A stretch of 56,995 bases of DNA from Fischerella muscicola PCC 7414 (GCF_000317205.1 NZ_AJLK01000110.1:1-56995), one strand, 5' to 3'. Positions 33,106 to 42,570 are shown, numbered from the stretch's first letter. Made by a program: numbers and translations. The notes: generated by a model from the letters alone, not told the origin.

Positions 33106-34200
33106 ATGGATATTAAGTTTGCCTACTGGGTTCCTAATGTTAGTGGGGGATTAGTAGTCAGTAAAATTCCCCAACGTACAGATTGGACTTTCGATTACAA
33201 CGCTCAACTAGCTCAAACAGCTGAACAAGTTGGATTTGATTATGCTTTAGCCCAAGCTCGGTTTATTGCTAGCTATGGTGCAGAATATCAGTTAGAAGCA
33301 CTTTCGACTGTGGCAGCTTTAGCACCAGTTACCGAACGCTTAAAATTGATTGCTGCTGTTCATCCAGGACTGTGGCATCCAGGGGTGGTTGCCAAGATGG
33401 GGGCGACAATTGATTTTATTTCCAATGGTCGCTTCTGCTTGAATGTCGTTAGTGGTTGGTTTAAAGACGAGTTCACAATTTATGGCGAACCTTGGTTAGA
33501 TCATGACGAACGCTACCGTCGTTCCGAGGAATTTATTCGTGTCCTGAAAGGGATGTGGACAGAAGATGAATTCCACTTCAAAGGCGACTTTTATCGCATT
33601 AACGGTGGTTGGGTAAAGCCTAGACCAGTCAATCAGAATCCTCATCCAGAAATATTTCAAGGTGGAAACTCAAAAGCGGCACGACGCATGGCATCCCGCG
33701 TATCTGACTGGTATTTCATGAATGGCAATACTATCGACGGTGTGCGGCAACAGATTCAGGAAGTATCGGCTCTAGCACGTCAAGAAGGACGTAGAGTAAA
33801 GTTTGGACTAAATGCTTTTATCTTGGTAAGAGATACTGAAGCCGAAGCCCATGCTGTACTGCAAGAGATTATTGCTCAGGCCGATAAAGAAGCTGTTGAA
33901 GGCTTTGGAGCAGCAGTCAAACATGCAGGAGCATCCACTCGTGAACGTCAGGGAATGTGGGCAAATTCTAACTTTGAAGACTTAGTACAGTACAACGATG
34001 GCTTCAGAACAGGCTTGATTGGGACAGCCCAACAGGTAGCCGATCGCATTCGTCAGTACTATGAAGTCGGAGTGGATTTAATTCTCGGTGGTTTTCTCCA
34101 CTATAGCGATGATCTACCTGCATTCGGTCACACAGTCATTCCTTTGGTGCGAGAAATTGAAGCACATCGTCGCATATCTGACGAGTTAGTAACTGTGTGA
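33106..34200 (+). CDS. sfnG: Dimethylsulfone monooxygenase SfnG
   Basis: The 364-residue LLM enzyme starts at MDIKFAYWVPNVSGGLVVSK, a near-signature of SfnG. Other matching stretches are GGRF-like NGRFCLNVVSGWFKDEF, GEPWLDHDERYRRSEEFIRVLKG, PHPEIFQGGNSKAARRMASRVSDWYFMNGN and NFEDLVQYNDGFRTGLIGT. SfnG uses FMNH2 and O2 to turn dimethylsulfone into methanesulfinate, feeding sulfur to the cell through methanesulfonate. The frame is open to 33073, but the SfnG family start is at 33106. The gene after it is a broken SfnB-like gene, as in sfn clusters where sfnB and sfnG are neighbours. Confidence 0.9.
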   Translation: MDIKFAYWVPNVSGGLVVSKIPQRTDWTFDYNAQLAQTAEQVGFDYALAQARFIASYGAEYQLEALSTVAALAPVTERLKLIAAVHPGLWHPGVVAKMGATIDFISNGRFCLNVVSGWFKDEFTIYGEPWLDHDERYRRSEEFIRVLKGMWTEDEFHFKGDFYRINGGWVKPRPVNQNPHPEIFQGGNSKAARRMASRVSDWYFMNGNTIDGVRQQIQEVSALARQEGRRVKFGLNAFILVRDTEAEAHAVLQEIIAQADKEAVEGFGAAVKHAGASTRERQGMWANSNFEDLVQYNDGFRTGLIGTAQQVADRIRQYYEVGVDLILGGFLHYSDDLPAFGHTVIPLVREIEAHRRISDELVTV

Positions 34201-34249
34201 GTGAGCTTTATTCGCACACAAAAAACACACAAACCAGGAAGACAAAATT

Positions 34250-34739
34250 ATGACAACTGCAATTAGTACTGAGCAACAAGCCCATGTAATTACTAGTGAT
34301 GCAGAAGCGATCGCGATCGCTCACCAATTAGCAGCTGAATTTGCCAAGGGAGATTCTGAGCGCGATCAACAGCGACGTTTACCCTATGAAGAGGTGAAAA
34401 AGTTTTCTACTAGTGGTCTGTGGGGTATCACAGTTCCCAAAGAGTATGGTGGTGCATTTGTATCTACTGCTACCTTAGCAGAAGTTATCAAAATTATCTC
34501 CCAAGCAGATCCCAGCCTTGGGCAAATTCCCCAAAATCACCTGTATATGGTAGAAGCCATCCGGCTAGATGGCACAGAAGAACAGAAGCGCTTTTTCTTT
34601 GATGCAAGAGTTTAACTACGATCGCCATTGGCGCAATGCCAGAGCGCATACATTACACGATCCCGTGCGTTGGAAATACTACGCAGTCGGGAACTACTTC
34701 CTAAACAACGTCAATCCACCCCGTCATCCTTGGTTGTAA
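34250..34739 (+). pseudogene. sfnB: SfnB-like acyl-CoA dehydrogenase family gene, internally deleted
   Basis: Residues 1-118 read as a normal SfnB-like N terminus (LAAEFAKGDSERDQQRRLPYEEVKKFSTSGLWGITVPKEYGG, DPSLGQIPQNHLYMVEAIRLDGTEEQKRFFFD). The frame then stops at 34615. A second frame (34602-34739) restores the C terminus: EFNYDRHWRNARAHTLHDPVRWKYYAVGNYFLNNVNPPRHPWL, split here as EFNYDRHWRNARAHTLHDP then a WKYYAVGNYFLNN tail. About 230 middle residues are missing, with the join near 34597-34606. The intact relative is at 28144. Confidence 0.8.
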
Positions 34740-34749
34740 AAGGATTTTT

Positions 34750-35403
34750 ATGCCTAAAAACAGTCGCAAAACCAAAGTTTTACAGCATCCTACCCAAGTA
34801 GCTACAAAGCAGAATCCAGTAGCTGTTCAAGAAAAGAAAACGGTGACTAACTCCTGGTTAGAAGTGCCTGACGAAGCAACTCTACCACCACAAGTACAAG
34901 CACTCTTCCAAGAACAACGCGATCGCTATGGCTTTGTGCATAGCTTCTTCCTTGGCTATTCACTCAACCCCGAACATCTGCTACTTTGGTTCAACTACTA
35001 TAATGCCTTGATGTATGGCAAGGGAGAACTTTCACCCAAAGAACGGGAGATCATAGCCATTGTATCTTCAGCAGCAAATCACTGTGAGTCTTGCGTGATT
35101 ACTCACAAAGCTCATCTACGAGAGGTAATTAAAGATCCGGTATTCCCTGACGCGCTGGCACGTAACCATCAGGAAGTTGAACTGACACAACGGGAACTTG
35201 CTCTGGTGGAGTTTGCGATCAAAATTAACCAGAATGCCAATGAACTTTCTCCTGAAGATCTCAAGCCATTACGTCAGGTAGGACTTTCTGATCGGGCAAT
35301 TTTGGAAGCCGGTGAAATTGCCGCTCAATTCAGTCTTTCCAATCGGTTGACAAAGGCGTTTGGCTGGAAGGTAAGCAGTGAATATGACAAACTATATCGC
35401 TGA
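34750..35403 (+). CDS. AhpD-like peroxidase-related enzyme (carboxymuconolactone decarboxylase family)
   Basis: A 217-residue protein with an N-terminal polar extension of about 34 residues and then the AhpD-like core. The redox site is Cys112-Glu-Ser-Cys115 with His119 (NHCESCVITHKAHLREV), the usual CxxC-H pattern of peroxidase-related carboxymuconolactone decarboxylases. FFLGYSLNPEHLLLWFNYYNALMYG and LSPKEREIIAIVSSAANHCESC are family segments. It lies just after the sfnB remnant in the sfn region. It may detoxify peroxide generated by flavin monooxygenases; that is inference. Confidence 0.8.
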   Translation: MPKNSRKTKVLQHPTQVATKQNPVAVQEKKTVTNSWLEVPDEATLPPQVQALFQEQRDRYGFVHSFFLGYSLNPEHLLLWFNYYNALMYGKGELSPKEREIIAIVSSAANHCESCVITHKAHLREVIKDPVFPDALARNHQEVELTQRELALVEFAIKINQNANELSPEDLKPLRQVGLSDRAILEAGEIAAQFSLSNRLTKAFGWKVSSEYDKLYR

Positions 35404-35460
35404 TTCTTCTTGAGCTTTGTGGGTGTGGCGAATCCCTGTCAAGGTGGATAGAAAACCAAC

Positions 35461-35560
35461 CCAAGTATCAACTTTGTGTCTTAGTGTCTTGGTGTTTCAA
35501 AAAGTATTTTTCACCACTAAGGCACTAAGACACCAAGAAAACTCAGGATCTTGACGCTCC
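35461..35560. repeat. Dispersed imperfect inverted repeat
   Basis: CTTAGTGTCTTGGTG near 35481-35495 is imperfectly mirrored by CACTAAGACACCAAG near 35525-35539. The motif family (CACTAAGACACCAAGAAA) is a common intergenic repeat in these genomes. The rest of 35404-35710 has no gene. Confidence 0.55.
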
Positions 35561-35710
35561 ATCCCTGCAAAGCATATCGCCAAGTGGGGTATTTTTTCTA
35601 TACATAATTTGACTATTTAAGCAAATAACTTAATGATTAATTGCTCAATTAGTAACAAAAGATAAAGGCAAATAAGAACTCTTGTTCTACTGCTCTATAA
35701 TACTTTAGAT

Positions 35711-35736
35711 TACGGTATCCCGCTCAAAATGCCGTA
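35711..35736. promoter_or_regulatory. 26-bp dyad operator, site I
   Basis: TACGGTA left, GCCGTA right, core CCCGCTCAAAA (weaker centre). It ends less than 20 bases before the sbpA start, a place expected for a repressor site or an operator overlapping the promoter. Confidence 0.6.
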
Positions 35737-35755
35737 GATTTAGGGGGAAAGTTTG

Positions 35756-36910
35756 ATGAGTAAGTCGCAACATCCGCTACAATTTGGAGCTTACCGAATT
35801 GAGCGAATACAGGCTTATGTTGTGAAAGCTTGGCAGGCTGTGCAAGTTTCGTATCACCGAATAATTAGAAGTTGGTTCAATGGAAGCTCTGTGCAAAGAT
35901 TTGCCTGTCTATTTCTAGTAGGCGTAGCTTTGAGTATGGCAGTTGCTGCCTGTGGAAGTAGTTCAGCTACCAAGCCTGATGTCAAGCTTAGGCTGGTTTC
36001 CTACTCTGTAACTAAAGCTGCTCATGACCAGATTATTCCCAAATTTGTGGAAAAGTGGAAGAAGGAGCATAACCAAAACGTCACTTTTGAGCAGAGTTAT
36101 GGAGGTTCTGGCACTCAAACGGCTGCTGTGATTGCAGGTTCGCAAGAAGCAGATATCGTACACTTGGCACTTCCCCTAGATGTCAGCAAAATTCAACAAG
36201 CAGGGTTGATTAAATCAGGTTGGGAAATTAAAGCTCCGAGAAATGGTGTTGTCACGAGATCCGTAGCCGCAATAGTAACCCGCGAGGGTAATCCCAAAGG
36301 GATCAAGACTTGGGAAGATTTAGCAAAAAATGACGTGAAACTGATTGCTGCTAATCCGAAAACTTCTGGTATTGCGATTTGGGAATTCTTGGCTTTATGG
36401 GGATCGGTGACTCAAACAGGAGGTGACGAAGCAACAGCATTAGATTATGTCACCAAAGTTTATAAGAACACGCCTGTATTAACAAAAGATGCTCGTGAAG
36501 CTAGTGATTTATTTTTCCAAAAGGGTCAAGGAGATGTCTTAATTAATTATGAGAATGAGGTAATTTTGGCGGAACAGAATGGGGCAAAACTACCTTATGT
36601 AATACCACAAGTAAATATTTCCATTGACAACCCTGTAACTATAGTTGATAAATACGTTGATAAGCACGGCACGAGAGAAGTTGCACAAGCATTTGTTGAT
36701 TTTCTTTACTCCACAGAAGCCCAACGCGAGTTTGCCAAATTAGGATATCGTTCTGTTAATCCTACTGTTAGTCAAGAAGTGGTAAAACAATATCCCCAAA
36801 TTCAAACTTTATTCACGGCTCTAGATTTAGGGGGTTGGGATAATATTCAGAAAAAGTTTTTTGGAGATGGGGCAATTTTTGACAAGGTTCAAGCTGCTAA
36901 GAAAGCGTGA
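35756..36910 (+). CDS. sbpA: Sulfate ABC transporter substrate-binding lipoprotein SbpA
   Basis: The product is 384 residues from the second Met (the first gives 385). An N-terminal polar extension of about 45 residues precedes the signal segment (RFACLFLVGVALSMAVAAC, lipobox-like VAAC). The mature part is a sulfate/thiosulfate-binding protein: LVSYSVTKAAHDQIIPKFVEKWKKEH, VTFEQSYGGSGTQTAAVIAGSQEADIVHLALPLDV, NPKTSGIAIWEFLALWG and QGDVLINYENEVILAEQNGAKLPYVIPQ. SbpA would hand sulfate to CysTWA, which is not encoded nearby. Instead a PstSCAB-type set follows. Dyad site I just upstream suggests sulfur control. Confidence 0.9.
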   Translation: MSKSQHPLQFGAYRIERIQAYVVKAWQAVQVSYHRIIRSWFNGSSVQRFACLFLVGVALSMAVAACGSSSATKPDVKLRLVSYSVTKAAHDQIIPKFVEKWKKEHNQNVTFEQSYGGSGTQTAAVIAGSQEADIVHLALPLDVSKIQQAGLIKSGWEIKAPRNGVVTRSVAAIVTREGNPKGIKTWEDLAKNDVKLIAANPKTSGIAIWEFLALWGSVTQTGGDEATALDYVTKVYKNTPVLTKDAREASDLFFQKGQGDVLINYENEVILAEQNGAKLPYVIPQVNISIDNPVTIVDKYVDKHGTREVAQAFVDFLYSTEAQREFAKLGYRSVNPTVSQEVVKQYPQIQTLFTALDLGGWDNIQKKFFGDGAIFDKVQAAKKA

Positions 36911-36969
36911 GAAGGCAGAAGGGTGTAAATGCAGTTTTGTTTTGTAAATTTAATATTAGCTACTAGCAT

Positions 36970-37971
36970 ATGAAGCTTTATAAGAGATTTCAGGGTAAAT
37001 TTTTTCTGGCATTTTTGATGCTTATTAGCTACGGTGTCACTGGTTGCGATCGCGCTCAAGAAGAGAAAAGCCAAGTGAGTATTGATGGTGCAGCGGTAGG
37101 TTTTCCTATTTCTCTAGCAGTAGCAGAAGAATACGAGAAGGTTAAACCAGAAGCTAAAGTGAGCGTTGCTTCCAGTGGTACTGGTGGTGGAATCAGTAAG
37201 TTTTGCGCTGGCGATATTGATATTGTTGGCGCTTCTCGTACTATTAAAGATGAAGAAATCGCCAGATGTAAAAGTAAGAATATTGAATTTGTCGAGTTGC
37301 CTATAGGCTTAGATGGAATTGCTGTGATCGCCAACCGTCAAAATAACTTTGCTAAGTGTTTAACTATTAAAGAACTTGACAAGATATGGAGTGCCAAATC
37401 AGATGGCAAAATATTGAGTTGGAATCAAATTAATCCCAACTTTCCTGACAAACCACTGAAACTTTATGCTCCTGCTTCTGATACGGGAACGTTTGATTAT
37501 TTTACCCAAGCTGTTACCAAAAAAGCCAAAAATGGTCGTACAGACTACACTCCTAGCCACAATCAAAATCTGCTTGTTCAAGGAGTAGCGGGAGAACCAT
37601 CAGCTTTAGGATATGTCGGGATCTCTTACTACATTCAAAACCAAGACAAACTCAATTTAGTTGGGGTTAAAGGCCCCACAGGAAAGTGTGAAAAACCAGT
37701 GCCAATAGATAATGTTGTGAAGAATATCTACACACCATTGTCTCGTCCCCTCTTCATCTATGTCAGTAAAAAATCCATGGATACCAAGCCAGCAGTCAAA
37801 GAATTTGTAGATTTTTATTTAGAAAATTCTTGGAAGTGGGTAGATAGTGTTGGTTATGTAGCGCTACCAGATGAAGCTTATGTCAAGACAAAACGAAAGT
37901 TTGCTGCTGGTGAAACTGGTACAAAATTCAAAAAAGCAAAACCGGGTGAGCCAATTACAAACTTTATTTAA
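36970..37971 (+). CDS. pstS: PstS family phosphate-type substrate-binding lipoprotein
   Basis: A 333-residue protein with a lipoprotein signal (lipobox-like VTGC, Cys near 26). PstS features are the start SIDGAAVGFPISLAVAEEYEK, the anion site SSGTGGGISKFCAGDIDIVGASRTIKDEEI, SDTGTFDYFTQAVTKK and YVGISYYIQNQDKLNLV. It should bind phosphate for PstCAB, encoded next in the same direction. It follows sbpA by 59 bases. The anion preference cannot be proven from sequence, and the sulfur-type operator before sbpA makes its regulation interesting. Confidence 0.85.
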   Translation: MKLYKRFQGKFFLAFLMLISYGVTGCDRAQEEKSQVSIDGAAVGFPISLAVAEEYEKVKPEAKVSVASSGTGGGISKFCAGDIDIVGASRTIKDEEIARCKSKNIEFVELPIGLDGIAVIANRQNNFAKCLTIKELDKIWSAKSDGKILSWNQINPNFPDKPLKLYAPASDTGTFDYFTQAVTKKAKNGRTDYTPSHNQNLLVQGVAGEPSALGYVGISYYIQNQDKLNLVGVKGPTGKCEKPVPIDNVVKNIYTPLSRPLFIYVSKKSMDTKPAVKEFVDFYLENSWKWVDSVGYVALPDEAYVKTKRKFAAGETGTKFKKAKPGEPITNFI

Positions 37972-37974
37972 GTT

Positions 37975-38053
37975 GTAGGGTGTGTTGTCGCACAGCACAA
38001 CGCACCATCCTAGATTCCGGTGCGTTAGGACTAATGTCCATAACGCACCCTAC
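37975..38053. repeat. Nested palindromic repeat after pstS
   Basis: GTAGGGTGTGTTGT at the left pairs imperfectly with CATAACGCACCCTAC at 38039-38053, and AACGCACC near 38000 pairs with GGTGCGTT near 38019. This large hairpin is a dispersed repeat of cyanobacterial intergenes and may separate pstS from pstC output. Between 38100 and 38235 lie C-rich CTACACCCTTACACCCC repeats and no gene. Confidence 0.7.
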
Positions 38054-38257
38054 CCAAATCTACTTTGTTTAAAAGGCACTCATGTGATAAATCACACAAC
38101 CAGGGCATGAAAATTTAACTCTTCCTACACCCTTACACCCCCACACCCTTTTTCAAGACACAGGGCAGTCCTAATGAAAAAAATTCACCACCAATCATGA
38201 AAGTTTCTTCTCCCCTACACCCTCACACCCACTTTCAAGTCAGAAGGTATAAAAATT

Positions 38258-39199
38258 ATGACAAGTATAAATCCTCAAAATGGTTTTTATCAAAATTCTA
38301 GGCATTCACTAGAGAAACATCCATCTGAAGATATCCAAGACAAGATTGTTGGAGCAATTTTATTTTGTTGTGCTTTAGTTTCTGTGCTGACTACCTTTGG
38401 GATTGTTGTAATTATCTTTCAGGTGGCATTTGAGTTTTTCCAAAAAGTTTCGCTTGCCCAATTCTTTCTTGATACTAAATGGACACCTCTATTTGCAGAA
38501 CAGCATTTTGGCATTTGGCCTCTGATTAATGGCACTTTTTTAACTACAGTTATTGCAATGGCAGTTGCTATTCCTTTGGGTTTATCTTCTGCTATTTATT
38601 TAAGTGAATATGCCCAACCCAAAGTAGCAGCAATTTTACGCCCAGCCGTGGAACTTTTGGCAGGAATACCCACGGTTGTCTATGGTTACTTTGCGCTGTT
38701 GTTTGTCACACCATTGCTGCGGAATTTTATCCCTCTGGAAATTTTCAATGCTTTGAGTGCGGGGTTAATGATGGGGATCATGATTACTCCTACAGTTGGT
38801 TCCATTAGTTTAGATGCGATTCGCTCAGTTCCACGTTCTTTGCGAGAAGGGGCTTACGCTTTGGGCATAACCAAACTGGAAGCCATTTTTAAAGTTGTTC
38901 TGCCAGCTGCTCTTTCTGGAATTACAGCCTCGATTATTTTGGGTATTTCTCGCGCTGTTGGTGAAACGATGACTGTTCTCATCGCCGCCGGACAACAGCC
39001 AAAACTGACTGTTAATTTTGCAGAGTCAGTAGAAACGATGACAGCTTATATGGCGCAAATTTCTGGTGGGGATAGTCCGCGTGGTAGTCTCAATTTTCAA
39101 ACTCTATATGCTGTAGGTGCTGTTTTGTTTATGATTACCTTGATTTTGAATATTGTCAGTTATTGGATTTCTAATCGCTTTAAAGAAAAATACGAGTAA
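38258..39199 (+). CDS. pstC: Phosphate ABC transporter permease PstC
   Basis: A 313-residue permease with six predicted spans. The family stretches are FFLDTKWTPLFAEQHFGIWPLINGTFLTTVIAM, ELLAGIPTVVYGYFALLFVTP, the coupling loop SLREGAYALGITKLEAIFKVVLPAALSGI, and ISRAVGETMTVLIAAGQQPKL. It pairs with PstA. An AGAAGG ribosome site lies upstream of the ATG. It is 6 bases ahead of pstA, consistent with an operon. Confidence 0.9.
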   Translation: MTSINPQNGFYQNSRHSLEKHPSEDIQDKIVGAILFCCALVSVLTTFGIVVIIFQVAFEFFQKVSLAQFFLDTKWTPLFAEQHFGIWPLINGTFLTTVIAMAVAIPLGLSSAIYLSEYAQPKVAAILRPAVELLAGIPTVVYGYFALLFVTPLLRNFIPLEIFNALSAGLMMGIMITPTVGSISLDAIRSVPRSLREGAYALGITKLEAIFKVVLPAALSGITASIILGISRAVGETMTVLIAAGQQPKLTVNFAESVETMTAYMAQISGGDSPRGSLNFQTLYAVGAVLFMITLILNIVSYWISNRFKEKYE

Positions 39200-39205
39200 A
39201 TAGGC

Positions 39206-40102
39206 ATGGCTACAATTTATCCCAGAGATGATTCTCAATTTCCTGCAACAGAATTTACTGATAATGTTGACAAGAGAGAAAATATAGGAAAAGTTTTTGA
39301 AATACTTTTTTTGTTAGGATTGCTGATAGGTTTATTTGTCCTAGCGTTGTTACTATTTGATGTTTTAAGAGATGGATTAGGTAGATTTTTATCACCTGGC
39401 TTTTTGACTGAAACTCCTTCTCGTTTTCCCGATCAAGGTGGTATCCGTCCTGCTATTGTTAGCAGCGTTCTTTTGGGAATAATCGTCATTTTGATAACTG
39501 TACCGATTGGCGTAGGAGCAGCTTTATATCTTGAAGAATACGCACCTAAAATCTGGTGGACAGCGATTATTGAGATTAATATTAGCAATCTAGCAGGAGT
39601 ACCTTCTATTGTCTATGGATTGTTGGGTTTAGGAGTTTTCAATTATTTACTTGGGTTTGGTCCGACTCTGATTTCCGGGGCATTGACTTTATCTTTGTTG
39701 TCTTTACCAGTAATTATTGTGACAGCGAGAGAAGCTATTCGCGCAGTTTCTGATTCTCTGAGATACGCTTCTTACGGCTTAGGTGTTACTAAATGGCAAA
39801 CAGTTAGCAATCATGTCATACCCTATGCTATTCCCGGTATCCTTACAGGAGTAATTATTTCTGTATCTCGTGCCATTGGTGATGCAGCATCTTTGATTGT
39901 GGTGGGTGCTGTAGGTTTCCTCACCTTTAACCCTGGTTTGTTCCAGAGATTTATGGCATTGCCCATTCAAATTTACAGTTACATCACTCGTCCAGAACCA
40001 GGTTTTGTCAATGCAGCAGCAGCAACAATTATTGTTTTAATACTCTTGGTTTTGGCTTTAAATGGTTTAGCAATCTATATTCGTCAACGCTTCTATCATT
40101 AG
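39206..40102 (+). CDS. pstA: Phosphate ABC transporter permease PstA
   Basis: A 298-residue permease. Markers of PstA are GGIRPAIVSSVLLGIIVILITVPIGVGAALYLEEYAP, NISNLAGVPSIVYGLLGLGVF, the coupling loop SLRYASYGLGVTKWQTVSNHVIPYAIPGI, and ISRAIGDAASLIVVGAVGF (here VSRAIGDAASL). Start spacing of 6 bases after pstC indicates tight coupling. It forms the second half of the membrane channel. Confidence 0.9.
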   Translation: MATIYPRDDSQFPATEFTDNVDKRENIGKVFEILFLLGLLIGLFVLALLLFDVLRDGLGRFLSPGFLTETPSRFPDQGGIRPAIVSSVLLGIIVILITVPIGVGAALYLEEYAPKIWWTAIIEINISNLAGVPSIVYGLLGLGVFNYLLGFGPTLISGALTLSLLSLPVIIVTAREAIRAVSDSLRYASYGLGVTKWQTVSNHVIPYAIPGILTGVIISVSRAIGDAASLIVVGAVGFLTFNPGLFQRFMALPIQIYSYITRPEPGFVNAAAATIIVLILLVLALNGLAIYIRQRFYH

Positions 40103-40184
40103 ACGGAAGGACAAATAAACAGTTAATTGCATAATTATTAACTGTCTAAATCCAGTTTTTATACATATTTGGAGACTAATTAAA

Positions 40185-41012
40185 ATGAATTATCATAATA
40201 GTAGAAGTCAATTAGATGCCACATTTAACCAACAAGATGATGCTGTGTTTGATGTTGAAGGGGTGAAGGTTTATTACGCTGGATTTTTGGCACTTCTAGA
40301 TGTCTATTTGAGAATTCCTCAAAAACAAATTACCGCTTTTATTGGCCCTTCAGGATGTGGTAAAAGTACCTTACTACGATGCTTTAACCGCATGAATGAT
40401 TTAATTCCTGGAGCAAAGGTAGAAGGTAGATTGATTTACCGCGATCGCAATATTTATGATCCTAAAATCAATTCTGTAAAATTACGCCGACAAGTAGGAA
40501 TGGTTTTTCAAAGACCAAATCCTTTCCCTAAGTCAATATACGAAAATATTGCCTTTGGGCCACGTTCTAATGGTTACAAGGGTAATCTTGATGAATTAGT
40601 GGAAAATTCCCTCAAACGTGCTGCTATTTGGGATGAAGTCAAAGACAAGCTGAAAGCAAAGGGTACAGCTTTATCTGGTGGACAACAGCAACGGCTGTGT
40701 ATTGCGCGGGCGATCGCTATGAAGCCAGATGTATTATTAATGGATGAACCATGTTCTGCTCTCGACCCGATTTCTACCCGTCAAGTAGAAGAACTCTGCA
40801 TGGAACTTAAGGAGCAGTACACCATTATCATGGTGACTCACAATATGCAACAAGCTTCAAGGATTGCAGATTGGACGGCGTTTTTCAATACAGAGATTGA
40901 TGAACAGGGCAAACGTCGCGGTAAATTAGTCGAGTTCAGTCCTACAGAACAAATGTTCAGTACTCCTACAACTAAAGAAGCTGAGGAGTATATCAGTGGA
41001 CGTTTCGGTTAA
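40185..41012 (+). CDS. pstB: Phosphate ABC transporter ATP-binding protein PstB
   Basis: A 275-residue ATPase with a complete set of motifs: Walker [10 protein letters not shown] (54-62), Q-loop FQRPNPFP, signature LSGGQQQR (163-170), Walker B VLLMDEP (183-189) and H-loop [22 protein letters not shown] and [10 protein letters not shown] are PstB-specific. It ends the pst set 17 bases before the convergent TPR gene. No phoU follows. Confidence 0.92.
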   Translation: MNYHNSRSQLDATFNQQDDAVFDVEGVKVYYAGFLALLDVYLRIPQKQITAFIGPSGCGKSTLLRCFNRMNDLIPGAKVEGRLIYRDRNIYDPKINSVKLRRQVGMVFQRPNPFPKSIYENIAFGPRSNGYKGNLDELVENSLKRAAIWDEVKDKLKAKGTALSGGQQQRLCIARAIAMKPDVLLMDEPCSALDPISTRQVEELCMELKEQYTIIMVTHNMQQASRIADWTAFFNTEIDEQGKRRGKLVEFSPTEQMFSTPTTKEAEEYISGRFG

Positions 41013-41028
41013 CTCCAACACAATCACA

Positions 41029-42279
41029 TCAAGCTGTGATTCCATAAATCCAATTCTGCTTTTCTGCCAGCAATAGCGCATCTTGATAAACCTGCTTAAA
41101 CAAAACTCGCTGGGCATGACTACCACCAATCTCATGCAAGCGTGGTAAAACAGGTTTGAGTTGCGTTATTGCTGTATTAAAATCACCTTTGGCATGAGCA
41201 ACCATTCCCCTAGCTGCGGGAATTGCTACTTCTATCCAGCCTTGTCGTAAGAAAGGATTTACACTGAGGGCGTGTTGTTCGATACTGTGTAACATTTGGT
41301 TTACCCAATTCGTAAATCCAGCCTTAGCTATTGCATAGACGTAATGCAGGTCTTGAAAAGGAAGAGCATGTTCATGAATACGAGGGTAAAGATAAGCACT
41401 GATTTCTTGCCAGCGACTACCCACATTCACACCGCGTAACTCTAACCTTAATAGAAGTGAAATTGCTCCGACTTGGTCTTTGGGCGATCGCTTGTTGGCA
41501 CATCCCCAAATATGGATATCATAGAGTGACAAAACTTTCTCTATGTCACCTCGTTCTAGATAATACAGGGCAACATGCCACCAGTTATGGGTATACAGCA
41601 TTGAGTTACAGTTATCCCAAGTATCAGCAAAACTCTCCATCCAAGCGATACCTTCCTCCACTCGCCCTTGAGTTTCCAAAACATGGGCAACGGCATGATG
41701 CGCCCAAGGATTGTAGCGATTCATAGCTGTTGCCTTACGTGCCATTGCTTCTGCCGCTGCTAGTTGATGGCATTGTTCTAAACCAAACGCAACCATACCA
41801 TATAAATAATGGTGTTCAGGATTGGCAGGTAGAACCTTTTGGGCAATTTGCAACAATCTTTCTTTATCACCCAAATAAAAATAGTGATACTGTCCCTGCT
41901 GTACAGATATCAAGTCTTGGGGAAACTTGTTGGTAATCTCTTCGTGGAGGGCGATCGCTACATCAATTTCTTTGTTTGCCCAAGCTAAAATTGCTTGCAC
42001 ATATAACTGTTCTCTGTTGGTAATCTTAGCTGAATTCTTTTGTGCTGTTTGCAAGTGGGGTTGGGCTTGCTGCCAAGCTATCTTGTTTTCCTGGGAAAGA
42101 TAATAAGCAGCAGCATAGGCATGGGCTAAAGCACAAGTTGGATCTGCTGTGATTGCTTGCAAAATCGCTATTTCTGCATCTTTGCCATAAAAAAGTGCTT
42201 GATCTATGAAGCGGTTAATGGCTGCGATCGCATCTGGTGAATCGGTTGTGACTAGTAGTTCTTGTGAATCTTTTAGCAT
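41029..42279 (-). CDS. TTC38-family tetratricopeptide repeat protein
   Basis: A 416-residue helical protein from MLKDSQELLV, chosen because a GAGGAAT ribosome site lies upstream; the frame is open 75 bases further but without one. Tandem helix pairs are evident (ALAHAYAAAYYLSQENKIAWQQAQPHL, PEHHYLYGMVAFGLEQCHQLAAAEAMARKA). The stretches NPWAHHAVAHVLETQGRVEEGIAWM and LYTHNWWHVALYYLERGDIEKVLSLYD are characteristic of tetratricopeptide repeat protein 38. Members are probably scaffolds or metabolic accessory proteins; the role is unclear. It faces pstB and diverges from ssuD across dyad sites J and K. Confidence 0.75.
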   Translation of the reverse strand: MLKDSQELLVTTDSPDAIAAINRFIDQALFYGKDAEIAILQAITADPTCALAHAYAAAYYLSQENKIAWQQAQPHLQTAQKNSAKITNREQLYVQAILAWANKEIDVAIALHEEITNKFPQDLISVQQGQYHYFYLGDKERLLQIAQKVLPANPEHHYLYGMVAFGLEQCHQLAAAEAMARKATAMNRYNPWAHHAVAHVLETQGRVEEGIAWMESFADTWDNCNSMLYTHNWWHVALYYLERGDIEKVLSLYDIHIWGCANKRSPKDQVGAISLLLRLELRGVNVGSRWQEISAYLYPRIHEHALPFQDLHYVYAIAKAGFTNWVNQMLHSIEQHALSVNPFLRQGWIEVAIPAARGMVAHAKGDFNTAITQLKPVLPRLHEIGGSHAQRVLFKQVYQDALLLAEKQNWIYGITA

Positions 42280-42477
42280 TATTAATTCCTCACACCAAAA
42301 ATCCCCGCAGACTGAAATTCTGAGACTATGCAGGCTAAGTAATAAACTCCGCATCAGCAGACTTTGTTTGTATAGCTGAGATTTCTAATCACCAGAATTT
42401 AAGTACTGTAATTCGGTCGGAATAGTGGATTTAATATTGAGTATGTCACACCATTCCAAAAATAACAACAAATTAAA

Positions 42478-42503
42478 TACTGTAAATTGATAGATAAACA
42501 GTA
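42478..42503. promoter_or_regulatory. 26-bp dyad operator, site J
   Basis: TACTGTA left, AACAGTA right, core ATTGATAGAT; the full extension AAATAC at the left and GTATTT at the right is present. It lies about 198 bases from the TPR gene start and 68 bases from site K. It could serve either gene. Confidence 0.65.
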
Positions 42504-42570
42504 TTTAGTTTTGTAAAGGTATTGCGTTAACTTAGTTACCTGTGCGATACTCTGAAGGTAAATAAAATCA

